DNA of 64,000 nucleotides from an uncultured Burkholderiales bacterium. Lineage in GTDB: Bacteria; Pseudomonadota; Gammaproteobacteria; Burkholderiales; Eutrophovitaceae. Below the pieces are notes generated by a model, which had not been told where the DNA came from, searched no databases, and saw only the letters and a list, made by a program, of their open reading frames with translations. Shown here piece by piece: positions 43,891-54,050 of the stretch. Within the stretch, counting starts at the first letter, position 1. Every line of letters begins with the position of its first letter. The DNA lies in contig CATOSA010000060.1 of assembly GCA_951812315.1 (NCBI GenBank), positions 1 through 64,000 on the forward strand, in the 5' to 3' direction. Both the position numbers and the translations under genes were made by a program.

Positions 43891-45360
43891 TTATCTGGTC
43901 GATGCGCTTGTGAACTGGCTGGAATTGCCGCTCATGATGGCGTCGCGCACGTGCGCGAGCGGCGCATCCGATGCAAGATCAATATCACCGCCCAACGGGA
44001 TCAGACCAAGTTCGCGATACGCCATCGTCAGATCGGGAAACTGTCTCGAATCCGTGTGCTCATTTAGCAAATCCGCAAATACGCTCGATTGCGTAATTTC
44101 GTCGAGTTTTGCGAACAATTCGGCGGCCGTCCATGCTTTGTCTGGCTGACCACAGCACTGGTTCAGCGCGTCAAGCGCTGTATCCAGCGACTGCAATCCA
44201 CCGCTCATGCGCCGCAAGCGCAGATCCGCGAGCAACATCATTGCAGCTCCGCTCCAGTAGACACGCATGTAATGTCCGCCGCGATGCATTCCATGCGTTG
44301 CCTGCGCAAGGGTAAGACCTTTTGCGTCTGCTTCTCCACGCCCGAATCCGGCATGCAAGTGCGACCACGCGTCCTCTACCGAAAGCCGCCCTCCGCGCGC
44401 GCCCAATACATTCTGGTAGTAGGTTGCGATACCTTCGGACAACCACGCGTCGTCAGAATCCACGAACGGCAAGAACAGATGTGAGAATTCGTGCATCGCC
44501 GTCCAGTCACTGTAGAACTCTTCTATCGGCCGTCGCTGGTTGATCACAAAATGAACAGCAGGACTGCCACCTCTGACCACGAAAGCCCACGGTGTCGGTT
44601 CGCGCATTCTCGAATTGGGCACCACCATGACCTGAGCCTGTGGAAAGGGAAAACGCCCGTACATGTCGGCGACGGCATTGGCGCTGCCTGCGACCCAGCC
44701 CGCGATCTGCTCAACGTCTACCGGCGGGGAGCCATCCAGTACTGCCAGGCGCAACTGTGACCCTCTTACATCGATTGTCTTTACGGTAAAGCGGCCAAAT
44801 GCGGCCCAGGCCGGCCAGTCATATGGTGTGTGACCAAGGCGGAACGTGGGTTTGGAAGTTCCGTCAACCGGGGCCCACGGTACTGAAACGGCGTAGCCAT
44901 CGGGCAAGTTGAAAACGAGTAGCACGTCTTCATCATCGGCAAGCTGCTCGGGCCGCCAGAACCATAGACCGACTGCTGCTGCCAGGTCCTTACCGACACG
45001 GCGAATCTTGCCGCCGGTACGGTCGTGCAATTTTATCGGCCGCGAAACGTCTGCCTTGTAGGTGATGCAGCCGCTGTCTGGCACAGATTTCAGCGGGATG
45101 TATCCACGCGGGGTAATTGATTTTCCGGTTGCCTCGTCCCACGCGCCGATCAGCGCAATTGCCGCGTCGAGCGACTCGGCGACGAGCCGTTCGGGCGGCT
45201 GCCCGTCAAAACAGGCACGTACGTCGATCTGTGTGAGCTGCGGATTGATCGCGATTACGAATCGATGCAGGCGCTGCGCATTTGCCACATTGCAAAATGC
45301 GATCGCCGTGATCAGCAACAACCAGCGGCTGAAACCCCGAGAGCGGCCTGAACGTTCCAT
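43891..45360 (-). CDS. M1/M61-like zinc metallopeptidase paralogue B, exported
   Basis: This protein of about 489 residues starts at ATG 45360 (ATG 45372 and TTG 45378 are other options). The signal peptide contains WLLLITAIAFCNVANA. It matches paralogue A along its length: VIAINPQLTQIDVRACFDGQ, GKDLAAAVGLWFWRPEQLAD, then the zinc site AMHEFSHLFLPFVDSDDAWL with SEGIATYYQN. It should act in the periplasm or at the cell surface. Six bases separate its stop from the DUF2214 start, so three genes (B, DUF2214, A) form one operon, probably with the amidase downstream. Confidence 0.86.
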   Translation of the reverse strand: MERSGRSRGFSRWLLLITAIAFCNVANAQRLHRFVIAINPQLTQIDVRACFDGQPPERLVAESLDAAIALIGAWDEATGKSITPRGYIPLKSVPDSGCITYKADVSRPIKLHDRTGGKIRRVGKDLAAAVGLWFWRPEQLADDEDVLLVFNLPDGYAVSVPWAPVDGTSKPTFRLGHTPYDWPAWAAFGRFTVKTIDVRGSQLRLAVLDGSPPVDVEQIAGWVAGSANAVADMYGRFPFPQAQVMVVPNSRMREPTPWAFVVRGGSPAVHFVINQRRPIEEFYSDWTAMHEFSHLFLPFVDSDDAWLSEGIATYYQNVLGARGGRLSVEDAWSHLHAGFGRGEADAKGLTLAQATHGMHRGGHYMRVYWSGAAMMLLADLRLRRMSGGLQSLDTALDALNQCCGQPDKAWTAAELFAKLDEITQSSVFADLLNEHTDSRQFPDLTMAYRELGLIPLGGDIDLASDAPLAHVRDAIMSGNSSQFTSASTR

Positions 45361-45480
45361 CGAATCACCCATAGTCAATCGGGCATTATGCTACCGCACT
45401 GACGCCGCGAAGTCGCGGCGCTGGCGTTGAAGCACTGGTGTCGAAGCACTGGTGTCCAAGCGCAGACTCAGGCTGTCAAT

Positions 45481-48400
45481 TTACGCAGCGATTGCGGGCG
45501 CTGCCTCATAGGCCAGATTCGAACCCAGCCAGCGTTCAACTTCTTCGACCGGCATGCCGCGGCGCCGCGCATAGTCCTCGACCTGATCCCGGTCGATTCG
45601 AGCCACCGCGAAATATCGCGCTTCCGGATGCGAGAAATAAAATCCACTGACGGCCGCTGCCGGCAACATCGCATACGATTCGGTCAGCTCGATTCCGGTG
45701 TTGCGGCTCGCTGCAAGAAGTCTGAACAGCGCGCCTTTTTCGGTATGGTCCGGACAGGCGGGATAGCCCGGCGCGGGGCGAATACCTCGATAGTTTTCCG
45801 CTGTCAGGTCACCGACCGGCAAATTTTCGTCCGGCGCATACGCCCACAAGCGGGTACGTATGTGCATGTGCAGCAGTTCGGCAAACCCCTCGGCCATACG
45901 GTCCGCCAGGGACTTGAGCATGATCGCGTTGTAGTCATCGTGCTTCGCCTCATATTCAGCGACGCGTTCGTCGATGCCGACGCCGGAGGTCACCGCAAAA
46001 GCACCCAGGTAATCGGCTACGTCGGTATGTTTCGGGGCGACATAGTCAGCGAGGCAATGATTGAAGCGATCAGCGGGCTTGACCATCTGCTGGCGCAAGA
46101 AATGGAAGCGAGTGCTCACTGCAGTGCGAGATTCGTCCGTGTACACCTCGATATCGTCGCTGACGCTGTTGGCCGGATATAGGCCTGCGACCGCGTTTGC
46201 GGTAAGCCACTTTTCGTCGATGATGCGCGTAAGCATCTTTTGCGCGTCTTCGAACAGGTTGCGCGCAGTTTCTCCAACGACCTCGTCGCGCAGAATTTTT
46301 GGATAGCGCCCGGCCAGCTCCCAGGTCCGAAAGAACGGCGTCCAGTCGATCACTTTCGCAATCTCGGCCAACGGGTAGTCTCGCAATACGTGCGTTCCGG
46401 GTTGTGCCGGTACCGGTGGAACATATTTCGTCCAGTCGGTCTTGACGCCATGCTCGCGTGCGGCCGCAATTGAATGGCGCGGGCCCTGACCCTTCTTGCC
46501 GTGATGCTGGGCGCGCGTTCTGGCCGTATCGGACTTGACCTTGCGAATGTAGTCCTCGCGCATTTCATCAGATAGCAAACTCGTGCATACACCTACGGAG
46601 CGCGACGCATCCGGCACCCACACTGTCGGGCCTTCATAGTTGGGTTCGATCTTGACTGCGGTGTGTACGCGCGATGTCGTTGCTCCGCCGATCAGAAGCG
46701 GGATCGCAAAATTCTGGCGCTGCATTTCGCCGGCAACCCTTGCCATTTCCTCGAGGGATGGCGTGATCAATCCTGACAGTCCGATAATGTCCGCCTTCTC
46801 TTCGAGGGCCGTCTTGAGAATCCGGTCTGCCGGTACCATCACGCCAAGATTGACGACTTCAAAGTTGTTGCACTGAAGGACGACTGCGACGATGTTCTTG
46901 CCGATGTCGTGCACGTCACCTTTTACCGTGGCCAGTACGATCTTGCCCTTTGGCTTGGCGGCTTCGCCGGCGCTCTTTTTTTCCTCTTCAATGTAGGGCA
47001 CGAGATGGGCAACCGCTTCCTTCATCACGCGCGCCGATTTCACGACCTGCGGCAAGAACATCTTTCCCTCACCAAACAGATCACCTACGACATTCATGCC
47101 GTCCATCAACGGTCCTTCGATCACTTCGATCGAATGTGCGGCCGCCTGTCTTGCTTCTTCCGCATCCTCAACGATGTACTTGGTGATGCCCTTGACCAGC
47201 GCATGGGTAATGCGCTCGCCGACCGAGCCTTCACGCCACGATAAATCCTCGCGCTGGACTTTTTTCTCGGCGGTGTAGCTTTCTGCGAACGCAACCAGCC
47301 GTTCGGTCGCATCTTCTCGCCGGTTGAAAATGATGTCTTCCACCCGTTCGAGCAGTTCCTTGGGAATATCCTCGTAAACGCCGAGTTGCCCGGCATTGAC
47401 GATGCCCATCGTCATTCCTGCCTTGATGGCGTGATACAGGAACGCCGTGTGAATGGCCTCGCGAATGGGATCGTTGCCACGGAACGAAAACGAAACATTC
47501 GACACTCCGCCAGACAAGCGCGCGTGCGGCAGCAAACGACGCACTTCCTTGACCGCTTCTATGAAATCAACCGCGTAATTGGCATGCTCCTCGATTCCCG
47601 TCGCGATCGCAAAAATGTTCGGATCGAAAATGATGTCCTCAGGCGGGAAATCTGCCTTGTCCACGAGCAGTCGGTAAGCGCGCTCGCAAATGTCGATTCG
47701 GCGGCTCAAGGAATCAGCCTGCCCCTCTTCGTCGAACGCCATAACAATTGCCGCGGCGCCGTAGCGGCGCACCAGCTTCGCCTGACGCAGAAATTCCGCT
47801 TCACCTTCTTTCAGGCTGATCGAGTTCACCACCGGCTTGCCTTGCACGCATTTCAATCCTGATTCGATCACGTCCCACTTCGACGAATCGATCATGGCCG
47901 GTACTCTGGAAATATCGGGCTCGGATGCAATCAGGTTCATGAACTTCGTCATGGTCGCTGCGGAATCAAGCATCGCCTCGTCCATGTTGACGTCAATGAC
48001 TTGTGCGCCGTTCTCTACCTGTTGGCGCGCGACCGACAACGCCTGCGTGAAATCATCGGCCAGAATCATGCGCGCGAATGCGCGTGATCCAGTGACATTG
48101 GTGCGTTCGCCGACGTTGACAAACAGGGACTCGTCCCCAATGTTGAGGGGTTCCAGACCTGACAGGCGCAGCTTCTTTTCAATTTCCGGCGGCGTGCGCG
48201 GCACGATCCCGTCGAGCCGGTTTGCTATTTCCCGAATGTGCGCAGGCGTAGTGCCGCAACAACCGCCGGCAATGTTCAGATATCCGGCGCGCGCATACTC
48301 TTCGAGAACTGATGCAGTGAACTCAGGCGTTTCGTCGTACTCGCCAAACGCATTGGGCAAGCCCGCGTTCGGGTGCAAACTGGTACGCACGTTAGCCGTG

Positions 48401-49194
48401 CCGGACAGTTCTTCGATATGTGGACGCAAATCCTTTGCGCCGAGCGCACAATTGAGTCCGACGCAAAAAGGTTTTGCGTGCGACACCGAATTCCAGAACG
48501 CTTCGGGTGTCTGGCCGCTCAGCGTGCGGCCGCTGGCATCGGTTATCGTTGCCGACACCATCACCGGCAAAATGATGCCGCGCGCGTCAAAGAAACTGTC
48601 GATTGCAAACAACGCCGCCTTGCAATTAAGCGTATCGAAAATGGTTTCGACCATCAGCATGTCGACGCCGCCTTCAACCAGCCCGAGCACGCATTCGCTG
48701 TAGCAGGCGACCAACTCATCAAAACTGACATTACGAAAACCCGGATCATTGACGTCCGGCGAAATCGACGCCGTGGCATTGGTTGGCCCTAATACACCGG
48801 CAACGAAACGCGGTTTTGCCGGCGTCTTGCTGCTCCACGCCTTGGTACGCTCACGTGCGAGAAGCGCCGCCTCGCGGTTCAACTCGACAACTTTATCGGT
48901 CATGCCATAGTCGGCCATCGACACCGAATTGGAGTTAAACGTGTTTGTTTCGACTATGTCAGAGCCGGCTTCGAGGAATGCGTCGTGAATGCCGGAAATG
49001 ATCTTCGGTTGCGTCAGCGTCAGCAGATCATTGTTGCCGGTCTGGTCGCATTCATGGTCATGGAAGTGGGCGCCATGATAGTGCTCGTGCTGCAGTTTAT
49101 GCCCCTGGATCATGGTGCCCATGGCACCGTCCAGAATAAGGATGCGCTCGGCGAGGCGCTCTGAGAGAATTCTGCTACTGTCTTCCGACGTCAA
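45481..49194 (-). CDS. metH: Cobalamin-dependent methionine synthase
   Basis: At 1237 residues this is a full-length MetH. The homocysteine-binding domain begins [14 protein letters not shown] and has zinc cysteines in [11 protein letters not shown] and [14 protein letters not shown] pterin-binding domain follows ([18 protein letters not shown]). The cobalamin domain has [13 protein letters not shown] (cobalt-ligating His). The C-terminal activation domain includes [20 protein letters not shown]. It methylates homocysteine from methyltetrahydrofolate and repairs itself with SAM. A candidate SAM-responsive leader with a terminator lies upstream. Confidence 0.97.
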   Translation of the reverse strand: MTSEDSSRILSERLAERILILDGAMGTMIQGHKLQHEHYHGAHFHDHECDQTGNNDLLTLTQPKIISGIHDAFLEAGSDIVETNTFNSNSVSMADYGMTDKVVELNREAALLARERTKAWSSKTPAKPRFVAGVLGPTNATASISPDVNDPGFRNVSFDELVACYSECVLGLVEGGVDMLMVETIFDTLNCKAALFAIDSFFDARGIILPVMVSATITDASGRTLSGQTPEAFWNSVSHAKPFCVGLNCALGAKDLRPHIEELSGTANVRTSLHPNAGLPNAFGEYDETPEFTASVLEEYARAGYLNIAGGCCGTTPAHIREIANRLDGIVPRTPPEIEKKLRLSGLEPLNIGDESLFVNVGERTNVTGSRAFARMILADDFTQALSVARQQVENGAQVIDVNMDEAMLDSAATMTKFMNLIASEPDISRVPAMIDSSKWDVIESGLKCVQGKPVVNSISLKEGEAEFLRQAKLVRRYGAAAIVMAFDEEGQADSLSRRIDICERAYRLLVDKADFPPEDIIFDPNIFAIATGIEEHANYAVDFIEAVKEVRRLLPHARLSGGVSNVSFSFRGNDPIREAIHTAFLYHAIKAGMTMGIVNAGQLGVYEDIPKELLERVEDIIFNRREDATERLVAFAESYTAEKKVQREDLSWREGSVGERITHALVKGITKYIVEDAEEARQAAAHSIEVIEGPLMDGMNVVGDLFGEGKMFLPQVVKSARVMKEAVAHLVPYIEEEKKSAGEAAKPKGKIVLATVKGDVHDIGKNIVAVVLQCNNFEVVNLGVMVPADRILKTALEEKADIIGLSGLITPSLEEMARVAGEMQRQNFAIPLLIGGATTSRVHTAVKIEPNYEGPTVWVPDASRSVGVCTSLLSDEMREDYIRKVKSDTARTRAQHHGKKGQGPRHSIAAAREHGVKTDWTKYVPPVPAQPGTHVLRDYPLAEIAKVIDWTPFFRTWELAGRYPKILRDEVVGETARNLFEDAQKMLTRIIDEKWLTANAVAGLYPANSVSDDIEVYTDESRTAVSTRFHFLRQQMVKPADRFNHCLADYVAPKHTDVADYLGAFAVTSGVGIDERVAEYEAKHDDYNAIMLKSLADRMAEGFAELLHMHIRTRLWAYAPDENLPVGDLTAENYRGIRPAPGYPACPDHTEKGALFRLLAASRNTGIELTESYAMLPAAAVSGFYFSHPEARYFAVARIDRDQVEDYARRRGMPVEEVERWLGSNLAYEAAPAIAA

Positions 49195-49208
49195 AAATAA
49201 GTCCCCTG

Positions 49209-49247
49209 AAAAACAAAAAACCCGGCTGCTAAAGCAGTCGGGTTTTT
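49209..49247 (-). terminator. Intrinsic terminator in the metH leader
   Basis: On the minus strand ACCCGACTGC, loop TTTA, then GCAGCCGGGT is followed by TTTTTGTTTTT. The stem has one G-T wobble. It lies 15 bp before the metH ATG and after the aptamer-like sequence, so it fits premature termination. The loop side GCTTTAGC (49228-49235) is exactly complementary to GCTAAAGC in the aptamer-like core. Confidence 0.85.
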
Positions 49248-49248
49248 G

Positions 49249-49308
49249 CTCCCACGCTTTAGCCGTATTTTTTAACGCGCCCGCAAGCTGAGATCAAATC
49301 GGTGCAAC
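49249..49308 (-). promoter_or_regulatory. Candidate SAM-II-type riboswitch upstream of metH
   Basis: On the minus strand the leader reads TTGCACCGATTTGA, then GCTTGCGGGCGCGTTAAA, then TACGGCTAAAGCG. These match, in order and spacing, the SAM-II conserved elements as remembered: GAUUUG in loop 1, GCUUGC, CGCGUUAAA and GCUAAAG of the pseudoknot. A short P1-like stem (GCACC with GGCGC, one mismatch) can form. SAM-II motifs usually lie before methionine genes, and metH fits. The terminator downstream allows a switch: GCTAAAGC pairs either in the pseudoknot or with the terminator loop. The match is by eye and has not been scored. Confidence 0.62.
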
Positions 49309-49625
49309 AAACCGCAAGATAACCCGTACAGACGGAATTGTCAATCTGGAAACGGTTTCGGGCGCGATGGCAAGAAACTCGTCACAGTGAATTTGACATA
49401 GGCACGGCCGGAATCGAAGCCTCCGCAGACAGGCGTTCGCCTTAGTACATTGGCATGACGCAAACGGGTAGCACGGCAATTCATTGGCGGCGAGACACAT
49501 TGGCCCCGGGACCCGCATACCCGGACTAGGCCTCGAGCGTGAAATTTGCTTTCACCCATTCCATCGGAGGAGACCACACCACCGACATGTTCGACGTTCC
49601 AACCATCGACACTAGACATCACGTT

Positions 49626-50315
49626 ATGACCCGTTCGACATTCGCGCGCGTTCTCGCGGCACTGCTCCTTTCGACACTGGTCGGTTGCAAAGGTGACTTT
49701 CCGGCCGACAAACCAGCGCTTGCGGCCGCAGAGAATGTTTATGACATTGAACTGCTGCGCAGGAGCCTCGAAGAAATTGAGGCATGGCACATCAAGAACA
49801 ATACGGGTGTCGTAAATGTGCTCGGCGCCGGCAGGGACGTATCGGAAATCGAGTCAGAGTTCACCTCGCCACAATGTCAGCCGACAGAGGAGTTAAAGAC
49901 TTTGTGGTCCTGGCGCGACGGCGGCTTCAGCGCGACACCGTTCGTGTGGTATCACGATTACCTGCCGCTGGAGGATGCCGTGTCTCAACGGCAATGGCTC
50001 AGATTCAATCCACTGGTGCAATGGGACCCCCGCTACATCCCCGTATTTGCATTTGAGGGCGAGTGGTTTGCAGCTTACTGTGGCAAAGGGTCCAGCAAGG
50101 CCGGGCCAATCGTCCATTACTTCCTCGAAGACGAGCCGCGCATCAGTTACGTCAACCTCACGGTCTTCCTGGCCGGGATCGCAGAAGCATTACGTACCGG
50201 AGCCATTCAGTGGGAGAACAATGCAGTGAAGGACGATGTCAGGAAGATGCATTCCATTCATCAAAAACGTAATCCCGGATATCCATTCCCCTACCACGTG
50301 CCCGAAGGCACCTGA
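49626..50315 (+). CDS. SMI1/KNR4-like lipoprotein
   Basis: Start taken at ATG 49626, which gives MTRSTFARVLAALLLSTLVGC, a lipoprotein signal with lipobox TLVGC. The mature part resembles SMI1/KNR4 proteins: SPQCQPTEELKTLWSWRDGG followed by YLPLEDAVSQRQWL and YIPVFAFEGEWFAAYCG, then PRISYVNLTVFLAGIAEAL. In that family the W-x-W-x-D-G and the IPVFAFEGEWF strand form the core. The family includes toxin-immunity and scaffold proteins; no toxin gene is adjacent. The upstream GGAGGAG at 49565 is too far to serve this start. Confidence 0.68.
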   Translation: MTRSTFARVLAALLLSTLVGCKGDFPADKPALAAAENVYDIELLRRSLEEIEAWHIKNNTGVVNVLGAGRDVSEIESEFTSPQCQPTEELKTLWSWRDGGFSATPFVWYHDYLPLEDAVSQRQWLRFNPLVQWDPRYIPVFAFEGEWFAAYCGKGSSKAGPIVHYFLEDEPRISYVNLTVFLAGIAEALRTGAIQWENNAVKDDVRKMHSIHQKRNPGYPFPYHVPEGT

Positions 50316-50463
50316 GCACTTTTTGAAACGGATGCGCGCGATGTCGAAGGCTCTTCTCCCCCCGCCGTTTTCGTCATATGGTCTTGTGAGCGATCGAGAA
50401 CAAACGTGGCGCGCAACAGGTTACGATAGTTCAAATCGTTCACGCTGGAAAAGAACCTTGATT

Positions 50464-50871
50464 ATGAACAGGGAAATACATGGAAGTTGTCTGTGCAGGA
50501 AAGTGAAGAGCACTATTCGCGGTCCGTTTCAGAAGTTCTATCAATGCTTTTGCGAACGTTGCCAGAAGAGAACCGGGTCGGCATTTGCCGCTCTCGTCGT
50601 AACTTCACGAGACAATATTAGCTGGCAATCGGGCAAAGATCTGGTCAAGAGGTTTGATTTGCCGGAAGCCGCGCTGTATAGCAGTTGTTTTTGTTCCGAA
50701 TGCGGCTCGCAGGTTCCGTATGTCGGTCGGGGCGGAAAAGTTCTGATCGTTCCGGCCGGATATCTTTCAGATGATCCTGAAATCAGGCCTGGCGGAAACA
50801 TTTTTTGGGAGGAGAGAGCCTGCTGGTTTGATGAAGGCCAGTCCGCTAGAACCTATAGCGGTTATCCCTGA
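50464..50871 (+). CDS. GFA-family (CENP-V/GFA domain) zinc protein
   Basis: Start chosen at ATG 50464 (MNREIHGSCLC), where homology begins. The protein has 135 residues and the GFA pattern: HGSCLCRKVK (CxC), YQCFCERCQKRTGSAFAALV (CxxC with the RTG motif) and YSSCFCSECGSQVPY (CFCxxCG). These cysteines bind two zinc ions. The family is named for a debated role in formaldehyde-glutathione adduct formation, and most members have no known function. The upstream codons back to 50236 overlap the previous gene and are not needed. Confidence 0.85.
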   Translation: MNREIHGSCLCRKVKSTIRGPFQKFYQCFCERCQKRTGSAFAALVVTSRDNISWQSGKDLVKRFDLPEAALYSSCFCSECGSQVPYVGRGGKVLIVPAGYLSDDPEIRPGGNIFWEERACWFDEGQSARTYSGYP

Positions 50872-50943
50872 TTAGTTTGCAGAACCAAGGCGATGAACGA
50901 AAGCCCTCGCCGTCTTTGGTGTCGTTACTAGTGAAGCACTGCT

Positions 50944-51978
50944 CTAGCCGAGAGCAACGCCCAGTATTCGACCAATCAAATACGTCAAGGTGCCTGCGGC
51001 AGCACCAATAGCCAGCATGCGAAGACCGCCGAGCAATGCGCCGCGGCCGATGAAAAGACTCAAGGTTGCACCGACAGAAAACAAAGCGACCCCGGTCATT
51101 GCAATCGATAACGGCAACGCGTCGCTCGCGCCGGTTACAAGAAACGGTAATAGCGGAATCAGTGCGCCGCCAGAGAACGCGAGAAAAGACGACGTCGACG
51201 CGCCCCACGGTGAACCGAGTTCATCCGGGTTGAGTCCCAGTTCCTCGCGTGCCAACGCATCCAGGGCGCGATCCGGGTCGGCAATGATATCGTTAGCCAT
51301 ACGCTGTGCCGTTTGCCGTTCGACGCCCCGCGCCTCGTAAATTAACGCCAGTTCGCCGGCTTCCTCCTCAGGATACTGTTCAAGCTCGTCTGCCTCGAGA
51401 CCAATCTGGTATTCGTACATCTCGCGCTGCGAACGCACCGAAACGTACTCCCCGGCTGCCATCGAAAACGCGCCGGCGAGCAAGCCGGCAATGCCGGCCA
51501 GTACGACGACACCGGCGTCAGCAGCTGCACCGGTCACACCGAGAATCAGGCTTGCGTTGGATACGAGACCATCGTTCACGCCAAACACCGCCGCGCGCAA
51601 ATTGCCGCCGCCCGATAGTCCTGCGTGTCTTCCTTCCGACCCTGACGCGGCACCCGGAACGAAATGCCGTGGGTCGGACACGGCATACAGTGACATGCCC
51701 CGCACCTTCATTGCAGTAAGCACAGTACGAGTCGATCGGGGTCCGAACTTGCGGGTAAGTGCGGCTACGATATTGCTGCGCAGATCAGGCTTGTATGTCG
51801 CCGGTGCCTGCAAACCGCTTGCGCGCATTTTGTCGACCCATATTTGCGCCTGATTTTCTGCCTCGACGGCCAGCTGCTTGAACAGCCCCTCGCGCGCAGT
51901 TCCCGCCTCACACGCTGCCACCACTTTGTAGAGGTAGGCCGAACGCATTTCTTCTTTCCAGCTTTCGAGGTCATTCAT
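50944..51978 (-). CDS. VIT1/CCC1-family protein with N-terminal ferritin-like domain
   Basis: This protein of about 344 residues starts at ATG 51978 (TTG 51996 also possible). The first 90 residues form a helical rubrerythrin-like region (RSAYLYKVVAACEAGTAREG, then FKQLAVEAENQAQIWVDKMR). The VIT1 domain has LRAAVFGVNDGLVSNASLIL, GLLAGAFSMAAGEYVSVRSQ, the charged metal-gathering segment YEYQIGLEADELEQYPEEEA and three C-terminal helices. Such fusions (MbfA-like) export or store iron or manganese. Iron-binding residues of the ferritin domain were not checked one by one. Confidence 0.88.
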   Translation of the reverse strand: MNDLESWKEEMRSAYLYKVVAACEAGTAREGLFKQLAVEAENQAQIWVDKMRASGLQAPATYKPDLRSNIVAALTRKFGPRSTRTVLTAMKVRGMSLYAVSDPRHFVPGAASGSEGRHAGLSGGGNLRAAVFGVNDGLVSNASLILGVTGAAADAGVVVLAGIAGLLAGAFSMAAGEYVSVRSQREMYEYQIGLEADELEQYPEEEAGELALIYEARGVERQTAQRMANDIIADPDRALDALAREELGLNPDELGSPWGASTSSFLAFSGGALIPLLPFLVTGASDALPLSIAMTGVALFSVGATLSLFIGRGALLGGLRMLAIGAAAGTLTYLIGRILGVALG

Positions 51979-52055
51979 TTGATTGGCCCAGTCCAACCTT
52001 TATTTTGTTCAACGGCGATTCCCACCACGGGGACACAGTGGTGATTATGCATTCG

Positions 52056-53552
52056 TCAATTCCCCGCGAAACGGCGATATTGTATGGCTTCTCCGATATG
52101 CACCGCGTTGACACGCGCGCTTCCGGCGAGATCAGCAATGGTACGACCCAGCCTCAGTACGCGATGATAGGCGCGCGCCGACAATCCGAGCCGGGTCAGC
52201 GCTGACCGGAGCAAGCGCTCGCCTTCCTTGTCGGGCGCGCAATATTCCTCGGTTTCATTCACGCTCAGCAGTGCATTGGTCTTGCCCTGGCGCGCCAGCT
52301 GCGTCTGCCGCGCAGCGCTGGTGCGCTCGCGGATTGCAGCACTCGATTCCCCCAATTGCCTGGCGGCAATTTCCTTTTCCGGCACGGCCGGCAACTCGAT
52401 CTGTATGTCGATGCGATCCATCAGCGGCCCCGAGATTCGCCCACGGTAGCGCGCTACCTGTTCCGGCGAACAACGGCAACGCCCCAGATAATGACCGAGA
52501 TACCCGCACGGACAAGGATTCATTGCCGCGACAAGTTGAAAGCGTGCCGGAAATTCAACCTGTCTTGCCGCCCGGGACACGACAATACGCCCCGATTCGA
52601 GTGGTTCGCGCAATACTTCGAGCACGTTGCGCGCGAACTCCGGTAGCTCGTCCAGAAACAAAACGCCGTGCATCGCCATTGATATTTCGCCCGGTCGCGG
52701 CTGACTGCCGCCGCCAACCAACGCGACGCCGGAAGCTGTGTGATGGGGTGCGCGATAGGGCCGCTGTTTCCACTTGCTTACCTCGAAGGCCTGTGACCCG
52801 AGCGACTGGATCGCGGCTGATTCCAGAGCCTCGCTATCGGTCATTGGCGGAAGAATGCCGGCGAGGCGTTCGGCCAACATGGTCTTGCCGGTTCCCGGCG
52901 GACCCGCCATCAGAATACTATGGCCCCCTGCTGCGGCAACCTCGAGCGCGCGCTTGGCTTCGAGTTGACCTTTGACATCCGCCATGTCGGCGACCGCCAT
53001 CACTTGCGAAGTTTGCGGCGCAACGTGCCGGGCGAGTTGCTCGCCCTCGGCGAGATGTGCGCAGACTTCAAGCAAACTGCGCGCACCATGAACGACTGCG
53101 TCGCCGACCAATGCGGCCTCGTCAGCATTTGCACCGGGCAATACAAATGCTCTTCCCGAACTGTGGGCGTGGTAGGTCATTGCGAGTCCGCCACGAATTG
53201 GCCGCAACTCTCCCGTCAGCGCCAGTTCGCCGGCAAACTCGTAGCGGTCGAGCGCATCTTTGGGAAGCTGGCCTGACGCAGCAAGAATACCGATCGCGAT
53301 CGGCAGATCGAATCTCCCGCTTTCCTTGGGCAGATCAGCGGGTGCAAGATTGACGGTAATACGCTTCGCAGGGAAGTCGAACTGGCAGTTAACGAGCGCG
53401 GAACGCACGCGGTCGCGCGCTTCCTTGACTTCGGCTTCAGGCAGGCCAACGATCGTAAAACTCGGCAGCCCGGAAGCAAGGTGAACCTCTGTGGTGACCA
53501 GCGGCGCTTCCATGCCGGCAAGTGCCCGGCTGTAGAGTACGGCTAGCGACAC
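52056..53552 (-). CDS. comM: ComM/YifB-type magnesium-chelatase-like ATPase
   Basis: This 498-residue protein starts VLYSRALAGMEAPLVTTEVH and FTIVGLPEAEVKEARDRVRS, the YifB N-terminal Lon-protease-like domain. The AAA+ core has Walker A SILMAGPPGTGKTMLAERL and Walker B GVLFLDELPEF. CPCGYLGHYLGRCRCSPEQV and a C-terminal helical domain (RLGLSARAYHRVLRLGRTIA) complete it. ComM is a hexameric helicase that moves branch points during natural transformation. It starts 17 bp after the ubiK stop, so the two are probably cotranscribed. Confidence 0.95.
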   Translation of the reverse strand: MSLAVLYSRALAGMEAPLVTTEVHLASGLPSFTIVGLPEAEVKEARDRVRSALVNCQFDFPAKRITVNLAPADLPKESGRFDLPIAIGILAASGQLPKDALDRYEFAGELALTGELRPIRGGLAMTYHAHSSGRAFVLPGANADEAALVGDAVVHGARSLLEVCAHLAEGEQLARHVAPQTSQVMAVADMADVKGQLEAKRALEVAAAGGHSILMAGPPGTGKTMLAERLAGILPPMTDSEALESAAIQSLGSQAFEVSKWKQRPYRAPHHTASGVALVGGGSQPRPGEISMAMHGVLFLDELPEFARNVLEVLREPLESGRIVVSRAARQVEFPARFQLVAAMNPCPCGYLGHYLGRCRCSPEQVARYRGRISGPLMDRIDIQIELPAVPEKEIAARQLGESSAAIRERTSAARQTQLARQGKTNALLSVNETEEYCAPDKEGERLLRSALTRLGLSARAYHRVLRLGRTIADLAGSARVNAVHIGEAIQYRRFAGN

Positions 53553-53568
53553 AGCGGACGACCGAGCC

Positions 53569-53817
53569 CTAATCTTCGCCGGTTCGGCTAATCGATTGTT
53601 CCAGTTCGGATACGCGCGCCTCCATCCCCGCCAGCCTTTCGCGCGTGCGTTGCAGCACTGCCTGCTGAACGTCGAACTCTTCGCGCGTCACAAGGTCGAG
53701 ACGCGAAAACCAGCTCGTCATGAGTGCGCGCAGATTTCTTTGAATGTCCTCGACCGGTGTATTCGCAACCAGTTCCTGAACACGCTTGCTGATCTCGTCG
53801 ATGCCTTTGGTATCCAA
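53569..53817 (-). CDS. ubiK: UbiK-family (BMFP) ubiquinone biosynthesis accessory factor
   Basis: This 82-residue helical protein has TPVEDIQRNLRALMTSWFSR and LDLVTREEFDVQQAVLQRTR, then a C-terminal coiled coil (ERLAGMEARVSELEQSI). This is the BMFP/YqiC pattern. Start is TTG 53817, with GGAGGACA directly upstream. UbiK binds UbiJ and supports aerobic ubiquinone synthesis. Its place directly upstream of comM is frequent in gammaproteobacteria. Confidence 0.88.
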   Translation of the reverse strand: MDTKGIDEISKRVQELVANTPVEDIQRNLRALMTSWFSRLDLVTREEFDVQQAVLQRTRERLAGMEARVSELEQSISRTGED

Positions 53818-54050
53818 GTGTCCTCCTGCCCTTCGTCACCGAGTGTAACAAACATGACTATCCGGGCCCGCATGCACGGGACCGGTGCACCACCGAAATG
53901 ATCTGCACCAATCGCGAGCTGCATTGCATCATTCTACTTACTCCAAAATATATAACGCTTTGATAATAATTGTCATCTATCTTCTGTACGGATTGTGCGA
54001 TTGCAACATGTGTAGTTCCTTTCTGTTTACACTCTATGAGGAAGATTCAC

